Positions 7,263 to 15,150 of a DNA stretch of 64,000 nt are shown piece after piece. Both the position numbers and the translations under genes were made by a program. The stretch is from contig DATLQK010000075.1 of assembly GCA_035535195.1 (NCBI GenBank), positions 18,771 through 82,770 on the forward strand. The letters run 5' to 3'. The notes under the pieces were generated by a model that was not told where the DNA came from, did no database searches, and saw only the letters and a list, made by a program, of their open reading frames with translations. The DNA is from JACDAN01 sp035535195. GTDB lineage: Bacteria > Actinomycetota > Thermoleophilia > Gaiellales > Gaiellaceae. Within the stretch, counting starts at the first letter, position 1. Each line of letters starts with the position of its first letter.

Positions 7263-8522
7263 ATGATCGAGGTGGTCGGAGACTCCTCGCGCGGGGGTGA
7301 ATGGCGGCTCGTCCGCGTCGCCGTGGACGCGGATCGCATCGTCAGCGCGGACGCCGACGGGCTCGACCGGCCGCTCGAGGGACTGACGCTGCTCGAAGCG
7401 GCCGCCGTCGGCGGGGAGGAGTTGGCGGTGGACGCGCTCGCGAACGCCCTGGGGCCGATCTTCCGCGCCGCGGCCGATCCGGAGCGGGTCGCCGTGGCGA
7501 TGAGCGGAGGCGTCGACAGCGCCGTCGCTCTCCTGGGCGCGGGGCCGAAGGCGGTCGGGGTGACGCTTAGGCTCTGGATCGACCCCGAGGGGCCGGACAC
7601 GGATCGCGCCTGCTGCTCGCCGGAAGCGGTAATCGCGGCGCGGCGGACCTGCCACGACCTGGGGGTGCCGCACGTCACGATCGATGCGCGGGAAGACTTC
7701 CTGCGCGCGATTGTGGAGCCGTTCGTCCGGGGCTACGAGCGTGGTGAGACGCCGAACCCGTGCACCAGCTGCAACGGGTTCTTCCGGTTCGGCCGGCTGC
7801 TCCGGTTCGCCAAGGAGGCGGGGGCCGGCCGCCTCGTCACCGGCCACTACGCGCGGATCGTCGAGCACCGCGGCCGGCTGCTGCTCGCCAAGGCGGCCGA
7901 CCCGGCGAAGGACCAGTCCTACATGCTCGCGCGGCTCGACCCGCGCGTGCTCGACCGCATCGGCTTCCCGCTCGGCGGCCAGACCAAGGCGGAGACGCGG
8001 GACAAGGCCCGGCGCGCCGGCCTGGCGGTTGCCTCGCGCGGCGAGAGCCAGGAGGCGTGCTTCCTCGGTGGCGACGACTACCGGGCGTTCCTCGAGCGGC
8101 GGGGCCTCGACGCGCGTCCCGGTCCGGTCGTGGACGAGCGAGGCACCGTTCTGGGGACGCACTCGGGGTTCTGGGGCTTCACGCCCGGCCAGCGCAAGGG
8201 CCTCGGCGTCGCCACCGGCGCAAAGCTCTACGCGATCGGCACGGTTCCGCAGCGGAACGCGGTCGTCGTCGGGCCGCGGGACTCGCTCGCGCGGCATTCG
8301 GTGAGCGCCTCGGGGCGGCTCTTCGCCGATGTTTCCCGGGCCGACGTCAAGCTCCGGTACCGCTCGCCTGCCGCGCCGGGACGGGTCGAGCGGATGTCCA
8401 GAGGCTTTCGGGTGACGCTCGACGAGGCCGCCTACGGCGTGGCCCCGGGCCAGGCGGCCGTGCTGTACGACGGCGACGTCGTGGTGGGAGCGGGTCGAGT
8501 GACTTCCGCCCGCATCGGCTAG
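7263..8522 (+). CDS. mnmA: tRNA 2-thiouridylase MnmA with extra N-terminal domain
   Basis: Thiolates U34 of Glu, Gln and Lys tRNAs using ATP and persulfide sulfur. The PP-loop SGGVDS is at residues 81-86; the catalytic cysteines are in NPCTSCN and EACFLGG. The usual GHYAR and KDQSYML motifs are present, and the C-terminal beta-barrel is complete. Residues 1-68 are additional to standard MnmA. Their pattern (WRLVRVAVDADRI, then GLTLLEAAA, then AVDALANALGPIF) resembles an IscU/NifU-type scaffold fold without its cysteines. The family normally receives sulfur from IscS/TusE partners, none of which is in this window. Confidence 0.92.
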   Translation: MIEVVGDSSRGGEWRLVRVAVDADRIVSADADGLDRPLEGLTLLEAAAVGGEELAVDALANALGPIFRAAADPERVAVAMSGGVDSAVALLGAGPKAVGVTLRLWIDPEGPDTDRACCSPEAVIAARRTCHDLGVPHVTIDAREDFLRAIVEPFVRGYERGETPNPCTSCNGFFRFGRLLRFAKEAGAGRLVTGHYARIVEHRGRLLLAKAADPAKDQSYMLARLDPRVLDRIGFPLGGQTKAETRDKARRAGLAVASRGESQEACFLGGDDYRAFLERRGLDARPGPVVDERGTVLGTHSGFWGFTPGQRKGLGVATGAKLYAIGTVPQRNAVVVGPRDSLARHSVSASGRLFADVSRADVKLRYRSPAAPGRVERMSRGFRVTLDEAAYGVAPGQAAVLYDGDVVVGAGRVTSARIG

Positions 8523-8525
8523 CGT
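8520..8525 (+). promoter_or_regulatory. -10-like hexamer overlapping mnmA stop
   Basis: TAGCGT sharing its TAG with the mnmA stop. It lies 30 nt before the ATG at 8556, so this would give a short leader containing the AAGGGGGA ribosome-binding site at 8541-8548. Confidence 0.3.
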
Positions 8526-8555
8526 CTTCCGGCCGTTCTGAAGGGGGAACCTGTA

Positions 8556-8933
8556 ATGACCGATCAGATCACACTCACGATGCCGCGCGAGCGGCCGTAC
8601 TTCGGCGTCGCGCGCCTCGTGCTCAGTGGGCTCGCCGCGCGCCTCGACGTGACGGTCGAGAGCCTCGACGAGCTCGAGCTGGCGCTCGACGGGCTGCTCG
8701 AGCGCCGCGACGGAGCAAAGGAGATCACGGTCACCCTGGAGGCCGACGGCGACGTGTTGCACGCGAAGGTCGGCCCCTTCAGCGACGAGACGATCCGCAG
8801 CGAGCTGGAAGGGGACCTCGGAGAGTCGATGAGCCTGCGGCGGCTGCTCAACGCGGTCGTCGACCGGTACGAGGTCTCAGAGGGCGACGGCGAGATCTGG
8901 GTCGAGCTGCGGAAGCGATTCGAGCGGGCCTGA
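8556..8933 (+). CDS. RsbW-like anti-sigma factor, degenerate ATP site
   Basis: A 125-residue protein shaped like the GHKL ATPase domain of RsbW/SpoIIAB anti-sigma factors and located immediately before a SigB/SigF-type sigma gene (ATG overlaps TGA). RsbW binds its sigma factor and phosphorylates an anti-anti-sigma protein. Here the N-box region reads ELELALDGLLERRD, without the conserved Asn, and a clear DxGxG G1 box is missing. The protein may bind sigma without kinase activity. Shine-Dalgarno AAGGGGGA stands 7 nt before the ATG. Confidence 0.7.
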   Translation: MTDQITLTMPRERPYFGVARLVLSGLAARLDVTVESLDELELALDGLLERRDGAKEITVTLEADGDVLHAKVGPFSDETIRSELEGDLGESMSLRRLLNAVVDRYEVSEGDGEIWVELRKRFERA

Positions 8934-9682
8934 TGGCGAGCGACGACAAGATTCTCCTCCGGCGGTACCACGAGGACGGCGATCTCGCCGCCCGCGAGGA
9001 GCTGATCGAGCGGTACATGTCGCTCGTCCGCTCGCTGGCGCGGCGGTACTCGTACCGCGGCGAGCAGCTCGACGATCTGATCCAGATCGGCGCGATCGGG
9101 CTGATCAAGGCGATCGACCGCTTCGATCTCTCCCGGAACGTCGAGCTCACGACCTACGCGACCCCGAACATCATCGGCGAGATCAAGCGGCACTTCCGCG
9201 ACAAGGGCTGGTCGGTGCGAGTTCCGCGTGGGCTGCAAGAGCTGAACGTCCAGATCTCCAAGCTGATCGAGCAGCTGACCGTCCAGCTGAGTCGTTCGCC
9301 GACGATCGCCGAGCTCGCGGAAGCGGCCGGCGTCGAGGAGGAGGCGGTGCTCGAGGCGCTCGAGAGCGGCCGGGCCTACAGCTCCGTCTCGCTGTCGCCG
9401 GGCGCGAACTCCGACGAGGACGGCGAGCTCGATCCGCTCGAGTCGCTCGGTGCGGAGGACTTCGAGTACGAGCTCTCGGAGGACCGAGCCGTGCTCGCGC
9501 CGGGGTTCAAGGTGCTCGACCAGCGTGAGCGCCGAATTCTCCACCTGCGGTTCTTCAGCGGTCTCACCCAGTCGCAGATCGCCGAGCAGATCGGGATCTC
9601 GCAAATGCACGTCTCCCGGCTGATCAGGCGATCACTGGAGAAGATCAGGGAAGAGATCGCCGAAGAGTCCGAAGTAGCGTAG
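8933..9682 (+). CDS. RNA polymerase sigma factor, SigB/SigF family (group 3)
   Basis: 249 residues. Region 2 has the segment RYMSLVRSLARRYSYRGEQ followed by DDLIQIGAIGLIKAIDRFD and TTYATPNIIGEIKRHFRDKGW. Region 3 follows at about 100-150 (ELNVQISKLIEQL). Region 4 has LTQSQIAEQIGISQMHVSRL, the -35-binding helix-turn-helix. These are the hallmarks of stress/sporulation-type sigma factors controlled by RsbW partners. The start overlaps the RsbW-like stop, so the two are made together. Target promoters cannot be named from this window. Confidence 0.93.
   Translation: MASDDKILLRRYHEDGDLAAREELIERYMSLVRSLARRYSYRGEQLDDLIQIGAIGLIKAIDRFDLSRNVELTTYATPNIIGEIKRHFRDKGWSVRVPRGLQELNVQISKLIEQLTVQLSRSPTIAELAEAAGVEEEAVLEALESGRAYSSVSLSPGANSDEDGELDPLESLGAEDFEYELSEDRAVLAPGFKVLDQRERRILHLRFFSGLTQSQIAEQIGISQMHVSRLIRRSLEKIREEIAEESEVA
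9675..9680 (+). promoter_or_regulatory. -10 hexamer of hydrolase gene
   Basis: TAGCGT, 7 nt before the GTG at 9688. It lies in the last codons of the sigma gene. Confidence 0.35.
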
Positions 9683-9687
9683 GACTC

Positions 9688-10533
9688 GTGCACGTTCGGG
9701 AATGGGGCTCGCCGCAGGGGCGGCCGCTCGTCTTCTGGCACGCGCTCGGGGCGCTGACCTCGGGTGCGTACCTGACCGAGGTCGCGCCGGCGCTGACCGG
9801 GGCGGGCCTGTGGCTGATCGCCCCGGACGCACCCGGGTTCGGTGAATCGCCTCGGCTGCCGCCGGAGGCGTACCGGACGGACGCCGTCGTCGGGCTCGTC
9901 AAAGAGGTGCTCGACGAGCGCCGGATCGACCGCGCCGTCCTGATGGGGCACTCGTGGGGCGGGACGATCATGACGGCGTTCGCCGCGGCCCACCCGGAGC
10001 GCGTGGAGGGGCTCGTCCTGATCGACTCCGGCCACGCGGACTACCAGGATCAGCCGTCGTTTCCGCACGGCAAGTCGTTCGAGGACCTCGTCACGGAGTA
10101 CTCGCAGCCGGAGCGCGGCGTGCGGACGACGGAGGAGGACTTCGACCGGGAGGTGGAGGCGGAGGTGCGGCGCGGGCCGACGCCGGAGCTGCTCGAGGCC
10201 TTCCGGGCCGGGCTGCGGGAAGAGGACGGGAAGCTGGTCGGCATCCCGACGCCGGAGGTCCGCGCGTCGGCGATGACCGGGCTGATGGACACCCGGGTGA
10301 CCGCGAGCTGGCCGGCGATCGCCGAGGCCGGGATTCCGATCCTGCTCCTGCTGGCGACGGAGCCGGCGGAGACACGCGAGCAGAACGAGGCGGCGGCCGC
10401 GGCGTTCGGGCAGCGCTTCCCGGAGGCAGAGATTCGATTCTTCGACGGCGCTGGCCACGACCTGTTCGCGGACGCGGGCCCGGCGCTCGGCCGGATTGTG
10501 GCCGAGTGGGCCGGACGGCTTCCTCCCCGGTAG
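9688..10533 (+). CDS. alpha/beta-hydrolase
   Basis: A 281-residue alpha/beta-hydrolase of unknown substrate. The nucleophile elbow GHSWGG is at about residues 89-94. The general-base His is in GAGHDLFADAG near the end. The oxyanion region is FWHALGALTSG. The sequence PDAPGFGESPRLPPEAY places it among the esterase/haloalkane-type family. There is no signal peptide, so it is cytoplasmic. It starts at GTG 5 nt after the sigma factor gene, in the same direction, and could be read from the sigma operon or from its own hexamer. Confidence 0.8.
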   Translation: MHVREWGSPQGRPLVFWHALGALTSGAYLTEVAPALTGAGLWLIAPDAPGFGESPRLPPEAYRTDAVVGLVKEVLDERRIDRAVLMGHSWGGTIMTAFAAAHPERVEGLVLIDSGHADYQDQPSFPHGKSFEDLVTEYSQPERGVRTTEEDFDREVEAEVRRGPTPELLEAFRAGLREEDGKLVGIPTPEVRASAMTGLMDTRVTASWPAIAEAGIPILLLLATEPAETREQNEAAAAAFGQRFPEAEIRFFDGAGHDLFADAGPALGRIVAEWAGRLPPR

Positions 10534-10679
10534 GCGTGGCCCGAACCGCGGTGACCCGGGCGGGCACGCCGGGTAGGTAGCCCAACCTCCTCCCCAAGGC
10601 GATCGTAACCGTGTGCGGCGCGCCGCTCTGCGTCGGAATCGCGCCGGAAGCCGCACGCTGGCGCGACCACGCCGCCGCC
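10534..10679. other. intergenic stretch before alaS
   Basis: No reading frame or RNA motif is evident. It contains GC-rich self-complementary runs (for example CCCGGGCGGGCACGCCGGG at about 10555-10573) that could end transcription of the hydrolase gene. I see no T-box features. Confidence 0.4.
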
Positions 10680-10685
10680 TAGAAT
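10680..10685 (+). promoter_or_regulatory. -10 hexamer of alaS operon
   Basis: TAGAAT, 7 nt before the ATG at 10693; five of six bases match the TATAAT consensus. It predicts a leaderless alaS transcript. Confidence 0.55.
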
Positions 10686-10692
10686 CGCCCCC

Positions 10693-13203
10693 ATGCGCAC
10701 CACGCCCGAAATCCGCGAGGGCTACCTCCGGTACTTCGAGTCGAGGGGCCATCTCCGGCTGCCGTCGGCTCCGCTGAGCCCGCCGGCCGAGGACACCTCG
10801 ACGCTCCTGATCAGCGCCGGGATGCAGCCGCTCAAGCCGTACTTCCTCGGCCAGAAGGAGCCACCCGCGACGCTGCTCACGACCTACCAGAAGTGCTTCC
10901 GCGCCACAGACATCGAGGAGGTCGGCCTCGACGGCTACCACCTCAGCTTCTTCGAGATGCTCGGGAACTTCTCGATCGGCGAGTACTTCAAGGAGGGCGC
11001 GGTCGAGCTCGCCTGGGAGCTCCTCTTCGAGCACTTGAAGCTCGACCCGGAGAAGCTCTGGGTGAGCGTCTTCGCCGGCGACCCCGAGCTGGGTCTCGGC
11101 GAGGACGAGGTCGCCATCGCCGCCTGGGAGCAGGTCGGCCAGCCGCGCGAGCGGATCGTCGGGCTTCCGCGCTCGGAGAACTTCTGGCAGGCGGGCGAGA
11201 CGGGGCCGTGCGGGCCTTGCTCCGAGATGTACTACGACCGCGGTCCCGAGCTCTCGTGCGGCCGCCCGACCTGCGCGCCCGGCTGCTCCTGCGAGCGCTA
11301 CCTCGAGTTCTGGAACCTCGTGTTCATGGAGTTCGACCTCGCCGCGGGCGGGAAGCTGACGCCGCTCCCGAGCCCGGTGATCGACACCGGCCTCGGCCTC
11401 GAGCGCACGGCGTCGATCCAGCAGAACGTGATCTCGGTCTACGAGACGGACGGTTACCAGGCGATCATGGACTGGATCGAGTCCGAGAGCGGCGTCGCCT
11501 GGACGAGCTCCGAGAAGGCAACGAAGGCCCATCGGATCATCGCCGACCACGGCCGCGGCATGACCTTCCTCGTCGCTGACGGGGTCACGCCCTCGAACGA
11601 GGGCCGCGGGTACGTGCTGCGCCGGGTGATCCGCCGCGCTGTCCAGCAGGCGCGCGGGATCGGCCTCTCGGATCTGTGGCGGATCTCCGACGTCGTGACC
11701 GAGCAGATGGCCTACTGGTATCCGGAGCTCGAGGGGAACCGAGACCGCATCCGCGAGGTGCTGAAGGCCGAGGAGGAGCGGTTCTCGCAGACGCTCGAGC
11801 GCGGCCTGGGCCTGTTCGGCGAGATCGCGACCGGCGACCGGATCTCCGGCGAGGACGCGTTTCGGCTTCACGACACCTACGGCTTCCCGCTCGAGCTGAC
11901 GCGGGAGCTCGCGCACGAGCGAGGCCTCGCGATCGACGAGGAGGAGTTCACCCGGCTGATGGCCGAGCAGCAGGCCCGCTCGCGGACTAGGCCGGCCGAG
12001 GAAGTCGCGATCGCCGCCGGCAGCGTGCCGCCGACCGAGTTCGTCGGCTACGAGACGACCGAGGCGCTCACGGCGATCACGGCCTACAAGGACCTCGGCG
12101 ATGGAACCTTCCAGGCGAAGCTCGAGCGCTCGCCCTTCTACCCGGAGGGCGGCGGGCAGGTCACCGACCACGGCTACATCGAGCACGACGAGGGCGGCGC
12201 GCGGGCCGAGCTCATCCGCGCGACGCGCGTCGGCGACGACCAGGTCCTGACGTTCCACGGGGAGGGCTTCGCCGACGGTGACCGCGTACGCGCCGTCGTC
12301 CCGTGGTCGACCCGGTTCCCGACGATGGCGAACCACACGGCGACGCACCTGTTGCACCAGGCGCTTCGCGACGCGCTTGGCGAACACGTTCGCCAGGCGG
12401 GCTCCGCCGTGCGGCTGGACAAGCTCCGGTTCGACTTCACGCACGAGCAGGCACTGAGCGCGCAGGAGCGGGAGCAGGTGGAGCGCGCCGTGAACGAGAA
12501 GGTCTTCCAGAACCTCCCGGTGCGAACGTTCGTGACGCCGATCGAGGAGGCCCGGCAGCTCGGCGCGATGATGCTCTTCGGCGAGAAGTACGGCGACGAG
12601 GTCCGGGTGGTCGAGATCGACGGGTACTCGCGCGAGCTCTGCGGCGGCACCCACGTGAGGTCGACGGCCGAGATCGGGCCGTTCGTGATCCTCTCCGAGG
12701 GCTCCGTCGGCTCGGGCGCGCGCCGGATCGAGGCCGTGACGGCCGGGGAGGCTTGGGCCCTCCTCCGCGCGCGGGCCGAGGAGGCCGACGAGCTTCGGGC
12801 GCAGGTGCAGGAGCTGAAGAAGGCCGGGCCGAAGCAGCAGCCGGCCCGGGAGGCCGAGGTCGACGTGCGGGACGAGTCCGGCGGGATCGTCGTCGCGCAG
12901 ACGGAGGGCCTGAGGGGGTCGAACCTGAAGGACCTCTCCGACCGGCTGCGGCAGTCGAAGCAGGCGCATGCCGTGCTGCTCGGCTCCGTCGACGACGGGC
13001 GCGCGTACCTGGTCGTGAACCTCGACAAGGAGCTCGTGGAGAAGGGGGTCAATGCGGTCGAGGTCGCCCGCAAGGCCGCAGCGAAGATCGGCGGCGGCGG
13101 GGGCGGCCGGCCGGATCTCGCCGAGGCCGGAGGCAAGAATCCGGAGGGGTTGGCCGAAGCCTACGAGGTGGGGAAGAGCGAGATCGCGTCCATCCTCGGG
13201 TGA
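10693..13203 (+). CDS. alaS: alanyl-tRNA synthetase
   Basis: Class II synthetase charging tRNA-Ala, with an editing domain that clears Ser/Gly-tRNA-Ala. 836 residues, slightly under the usual 870. The N-terminus (IREGYLRYFESRGH) and catalytic core (FLGQKEPPATLLTTYQKCFR) are standard. The editing-site zinc ligands are in HTATHLLHQAL and CGGTHV. A coiled-coil and the C-Ala domain follow, ending in the GGGGGRPDLAEAGGK loop. First gene of a long operon through aroQ; its TGA overlaps the GTG start of ruvX. Confidence 0.97.
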   Translation: MRTTPEIREGYLRYFESRGHLRLPSAPLSPPAEDTSTLLISAGMQPLKPYFLGQKEPPATLLTTYQKCFRATDIEEVGLDGYHLSFFEMLGNFSIGEYFKEGAVELAWELLFEHLKLDPEKLWVSVFAGDPELGLGEDEVAIAAWEQVGQPRERIVGLPRSENFWQAGETGPCGPCSEMYYDRGPELSCGRPTCAPGCSCERYLEFWNLVFMEFDLAAGGKLTPLPSPVIDTGLGLERTASIQQNVISVYETDGYQAIMDWIESESGVAWTSSEKATKAHRIIADHGRGMTFLVADGVTPSNEGRGYVLRRVIRRAVQQARGIGLSDLWRISDVVTEQMAYWYPELEGNRDRIREVLKAEEERFSQTLERGLGLFGEIATGDRISGEDAFRLHDTYGFPLELTRELAHERGLAIDEEEFTRLMAEQQARSRTRPAEEVAIAAGSVPPTEFVGYETTEALTAITAYKDLGDGTFQAKLERSPFYPEGGGQVTDHGYIEHDEGGARAELIRATRVGDDQVLTFHGEGFADGDRVRAVVPWSTRFPTMANHTATHLLHQALRDALGEHVRQAGSAVRLDKLRFDFTHEQALSAQEREQVERAVNEKVFQNLPVRTFVTPIEEARQLGAMMLFGEKYGDEVRVVEIDGYSRELCGGTHVRSTAEIGPFVILSEGSVGSGARRIEAVTAGEAWALLRARAEEADELRAQVQELKKAGPKQQPAREAEVDVRDESGGIVVAQTEGLRGSNLKDLSDRLRQSKQAHAVLLGSVDDGRAYLVVNLDKELVEKGVNAVEVARKAAAKIGGGGGGRPDLAEAGGKNPEGLAEAYEVGKSEIASILG

Positions 13204-13586
13204 AGGTCCTGGCGCTCGACTTCGGGTCGGCCCGCACCGGCGTCGCCGTCTCGGACCCGACCGGCACCCTGGCCCGGCCGCTCGGCACCGTCCGGGGCGC
13301 CTCGAGCGACGAGGGCCTGCGCGAGCTGGCCGACCTCGTCCGGACGGAGGAGGCGGAGCGGGTCGTCGTCGGTTTGCCGCTCACTCTCCGGGGGGAACTG
13401 GGGAAGCAGGCTGAAGAGACCGAGCGGTTCGCGGCGGCCCTCGAAGCTATCCTCGACGTCCCTGTCGAGCGCTTCGACGAACGGTTCACGACGACGCTCG
13501 CGGGCCCTGGAGGCAACGACGACGCCCGCGCCGCCGCTCACCTGCTGACGAGCTACCTGGAATGGTCGAAGAACCGACACGCGTGA
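13200..13586 (+). CDS. ruvX: RuvX/YqgF-family RNase H-fold protein
   Basis: A 128-residue RNase H-fold protein, annotated as a putative Holliday-junction resolvase and, in some bacteria, as a pre-16S rRNA nuclease. It begins VKVLALDFGSARTGVAVSD, carrying the first catalytic Asp. VVVGLPLTLRGE is the second motif. FDERFTTT and NDDARAAAHLLTSYL give the last Asp. The insert between these two (AGPGGN) is shorter than usual. The GTG start overlaps alaS by 4 bases, and the end overlaps mltG by 25. The alaS-ruvX-mltG order is conserved across Gram-positive bacteria. Confidence 0.9.
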   Translation: MKVLALDFGSARTGVAVSDPTGTLARPLGTVRGASSDEGLRELADLVRTEEAERVVVGLPLTLRGELGKQAEETERFAAALEAILDVPVERFDERFTTTLAGPGGNDDARAAAHLLTSYLEWSKNRHA

Positions 13587-14494
13587 TCCCGCCAGAGCGC
13601 CGCTCGCGGCGCCACCGGTCGCGGCCCTCCCACGCCCGGATCGTGGCGCGGCGCCTGATCGCGTTTGTGTTCGTGCTCGGCCTCGTGCTGCTGCTCGCCG
13701 GCGGCGCCTGGGCGCTCCTGGGCGGCAACGACGAGCAGGCCGCGCCGCCCCCGCCGGTCGCGCGGCCACCGAAGCCGCTGCGGATCATCTTCCCCGAGGG
13801 CTTTACCCGGGGTCAGATGGCCGAGCGGATCGGCGCGGTCAACAAGATCGCGCAGGACAAGCGGAACATCACGCCGAGACTCTCGCCGTCGCGGTACCTC
13901 GCGCTGACGGACGGCGCGTCGCGGGTCCCCAGGGAGTTCCGCGGGCAGGGTCGGCCGCCGAATCTCGAGGGCTTCCTCTTTCCGGCGACATACGAGTTCA
14001 CCAAGCGGACGACGACGCCTCAGCTCGTCAACCACCAGCTCGCGACGTTCCGGAAGAACTGGTCGTCGGTGAACATGCGCTACGCGAGGTCGAAGAACCT
14101 CACGCCGTACGACGTCCTGATCATCGCCTCGATGATCGAGAAGGAGGTCGTAGCGCCGGAGGAGCGCCCGCTCGTGTCGGCGGTGATCTACAACCGCCTC
14201 CACGCCGGGATGGTGCTCGGGATCGACGCGACGCTCCGCTACGGGCTCGACATCCCGCCGACCGAGTCGATCAGGCAGTCGCAGCTCGACTCGGACAACC
14301 CGTACAACACGCGCAAGGTCGCCGGCCTGCCGCCGACGCCGATTGCGAACCCGGGCCTCGCGTCGTTGCAGGCCGCGGCCCACCCGGCGAAGGTCAACTA
14401 CCTCTTCTTCGTCAGGAAGCCGGACAAGGTCCATCACTTCTTCACCGCCTCCGACCGCGAGTTCGAGAACTACAAGCAGGCCCACGGCTACTGA
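13562..14494 (+). CDS. mltG: endolytic murein transglycosylase MltG
   Basis: Cleaves nascent glycan strands in peptidoglycan synthesis. 310 residues: a basic cytoplasmic N-terminus, one membrane helix (about 29-53, IAFVFVLGLVLLLAGGAW), then the YceG domain. The catalytic Glu is in ASMIEKEVV (about 195-203). IYNRLHAGMVLGIDATLRYGL, split here as two adjacent motifs, and YNTRKVAGLPPTPIANPG are family signatures. The LysM-like N-terminal subdomain is short. The ATG lies 25 nt inside ruvX, and the stop overlaps the aroE ATG. Confidence 0.94.
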   Translation: MVEEPTRVIPPERRSRRHRSRPSHARIVARRLIAFVFVLGLVLLLAGGAWALLGGNDEQAAPPPPVARPPKPLRIIFPEGFTRGQMAERIGAVNKIAQDKRNITPRLSPSRYLALTDGASRVPREFRGQGRPPNLEGFLFPATYEFTKRTTTPQLVNHQLATFRKNWSSVNMRYARSKNLTPYDVLIIASMIEKEVVAPEERPLVSAVIYNRLHAGMVLGIDATLRYGLDIPPTESIRQSQLDSDNPYNTRKVAGLPPTPIANPGLASLQAAAHPAKVNYLFFVRKPDKVHHFFTASDREFENYKQAHGY

Positions 14495-15150
14495 TGAGAG
14501 AGGTGGTGCTGATCGGTTCGCCGGTCGCCCATTCGCTCTCACCGGTGATGCAGAACGCGGCCTTCGAGGCGTGCGGCCTCGACTGGTCCTACCGCGCCGT
14601 CGATGTGGCGCCCGGCGAGCTCGCCGATCTCGTGCGCGGGCTCGATGCGGGGGCGAACGTGACGGCGCCGTACAAGCTGGACGTGGCGCGGCTCGTCGGC
14701 TCGAACCTGCCCTCGGTGAACACCCTCGTCGTCCGTGACGGCGCCGTCGAGGCGCATTCCACGGACGCCGCCGCCCTCCACGGCCTCGCGTTCGACCGGC
14801 CCGCGATCATCGGCGACGGCGGAGCAGCGGTCGCGTTCCGCCAGGCGATGCCGGGCGCAGAGGTCTTCTCCCGCCGCGGGACGTGGCCTCCCGACGTCCG
14901 CAGCTTCGACCTCGTCGTGAACGCGACGCCGGTCCGGGAAGAGGTGCTGGCGGAGCTGGGGCCGGGGCAGACACTCGTCGATCTGCCGTATCCGGAGACC
15001 GCCACCGCGGCTGCCGCGCGTGAGGTGGGAGCGCGGGTGATCGGTGGGCTCGAGGTGCTCGTCGCCCAGGGCGCCGCGTCCTTCGAGCTCTGGACGAGGC
15101 TGCCGGCGCCGGTCGCCGCCATGCGCAGCGCCGTAGGCTTGCCTGAGTGA
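14494..15150 (+). CDS. aroE: shikimate dehydrogenase (short form)
   Basis: Reduces 3-dehydroshikimate to shikimate with NADPH. The shikimate site has SPVAHSLSPVMQNAAF, the catalytic Lys in NVTAPYK (about 52-58), SVNTLV and STDAAAL. The dinucleotide loop reads IIGDGGAAVAF instead of the usual GxGGxAR, and the stretch between the two domains is condensed. At 218 residues it is about 50 shorter than typical AroE, yet every catalytic element is present. The start overlaps mltG (TGATG) and the end overlaps aroC (GTGA). Confidence 0.9.
   Translation: MREVVLIGSPVAHSLSPVMQNAAFEACGLDWSYRAVDVAPGELADLVRGLDAGANVTAPYKLDVARLVGSNLPSVNTLVVRDGAVEAHSTDAAALHGLAFDRPAIIGDGGAAVAFRQAMPGAEVFSRRGTWPPDVRSFDLVVNATPVREEVLAELGPGQTLVDLPYPETATAAAAREVGARVIGGLEVLVAQGAASFELWTRLPAPVAAMRSAVGLPE

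Noticed and set aside
6885..8762. Minus-strand open frame covering the candidate RNA and mnmA
   Set aside because: It mirrors mnmA codons and runs through the terminator hairpin; the composition is Arg-rich without any domain.
9376..12969. Minus-strand open frame of about 1,200 codons opposite alaS and its neighbours
   Set aside because: It is antisense to alaS, the hydrolase and sigma genes. Its product is rich in Arg/Leu/Val from the reverse of GC-rich codons and has no domain; a typical shadow frame in high-GC DNA.
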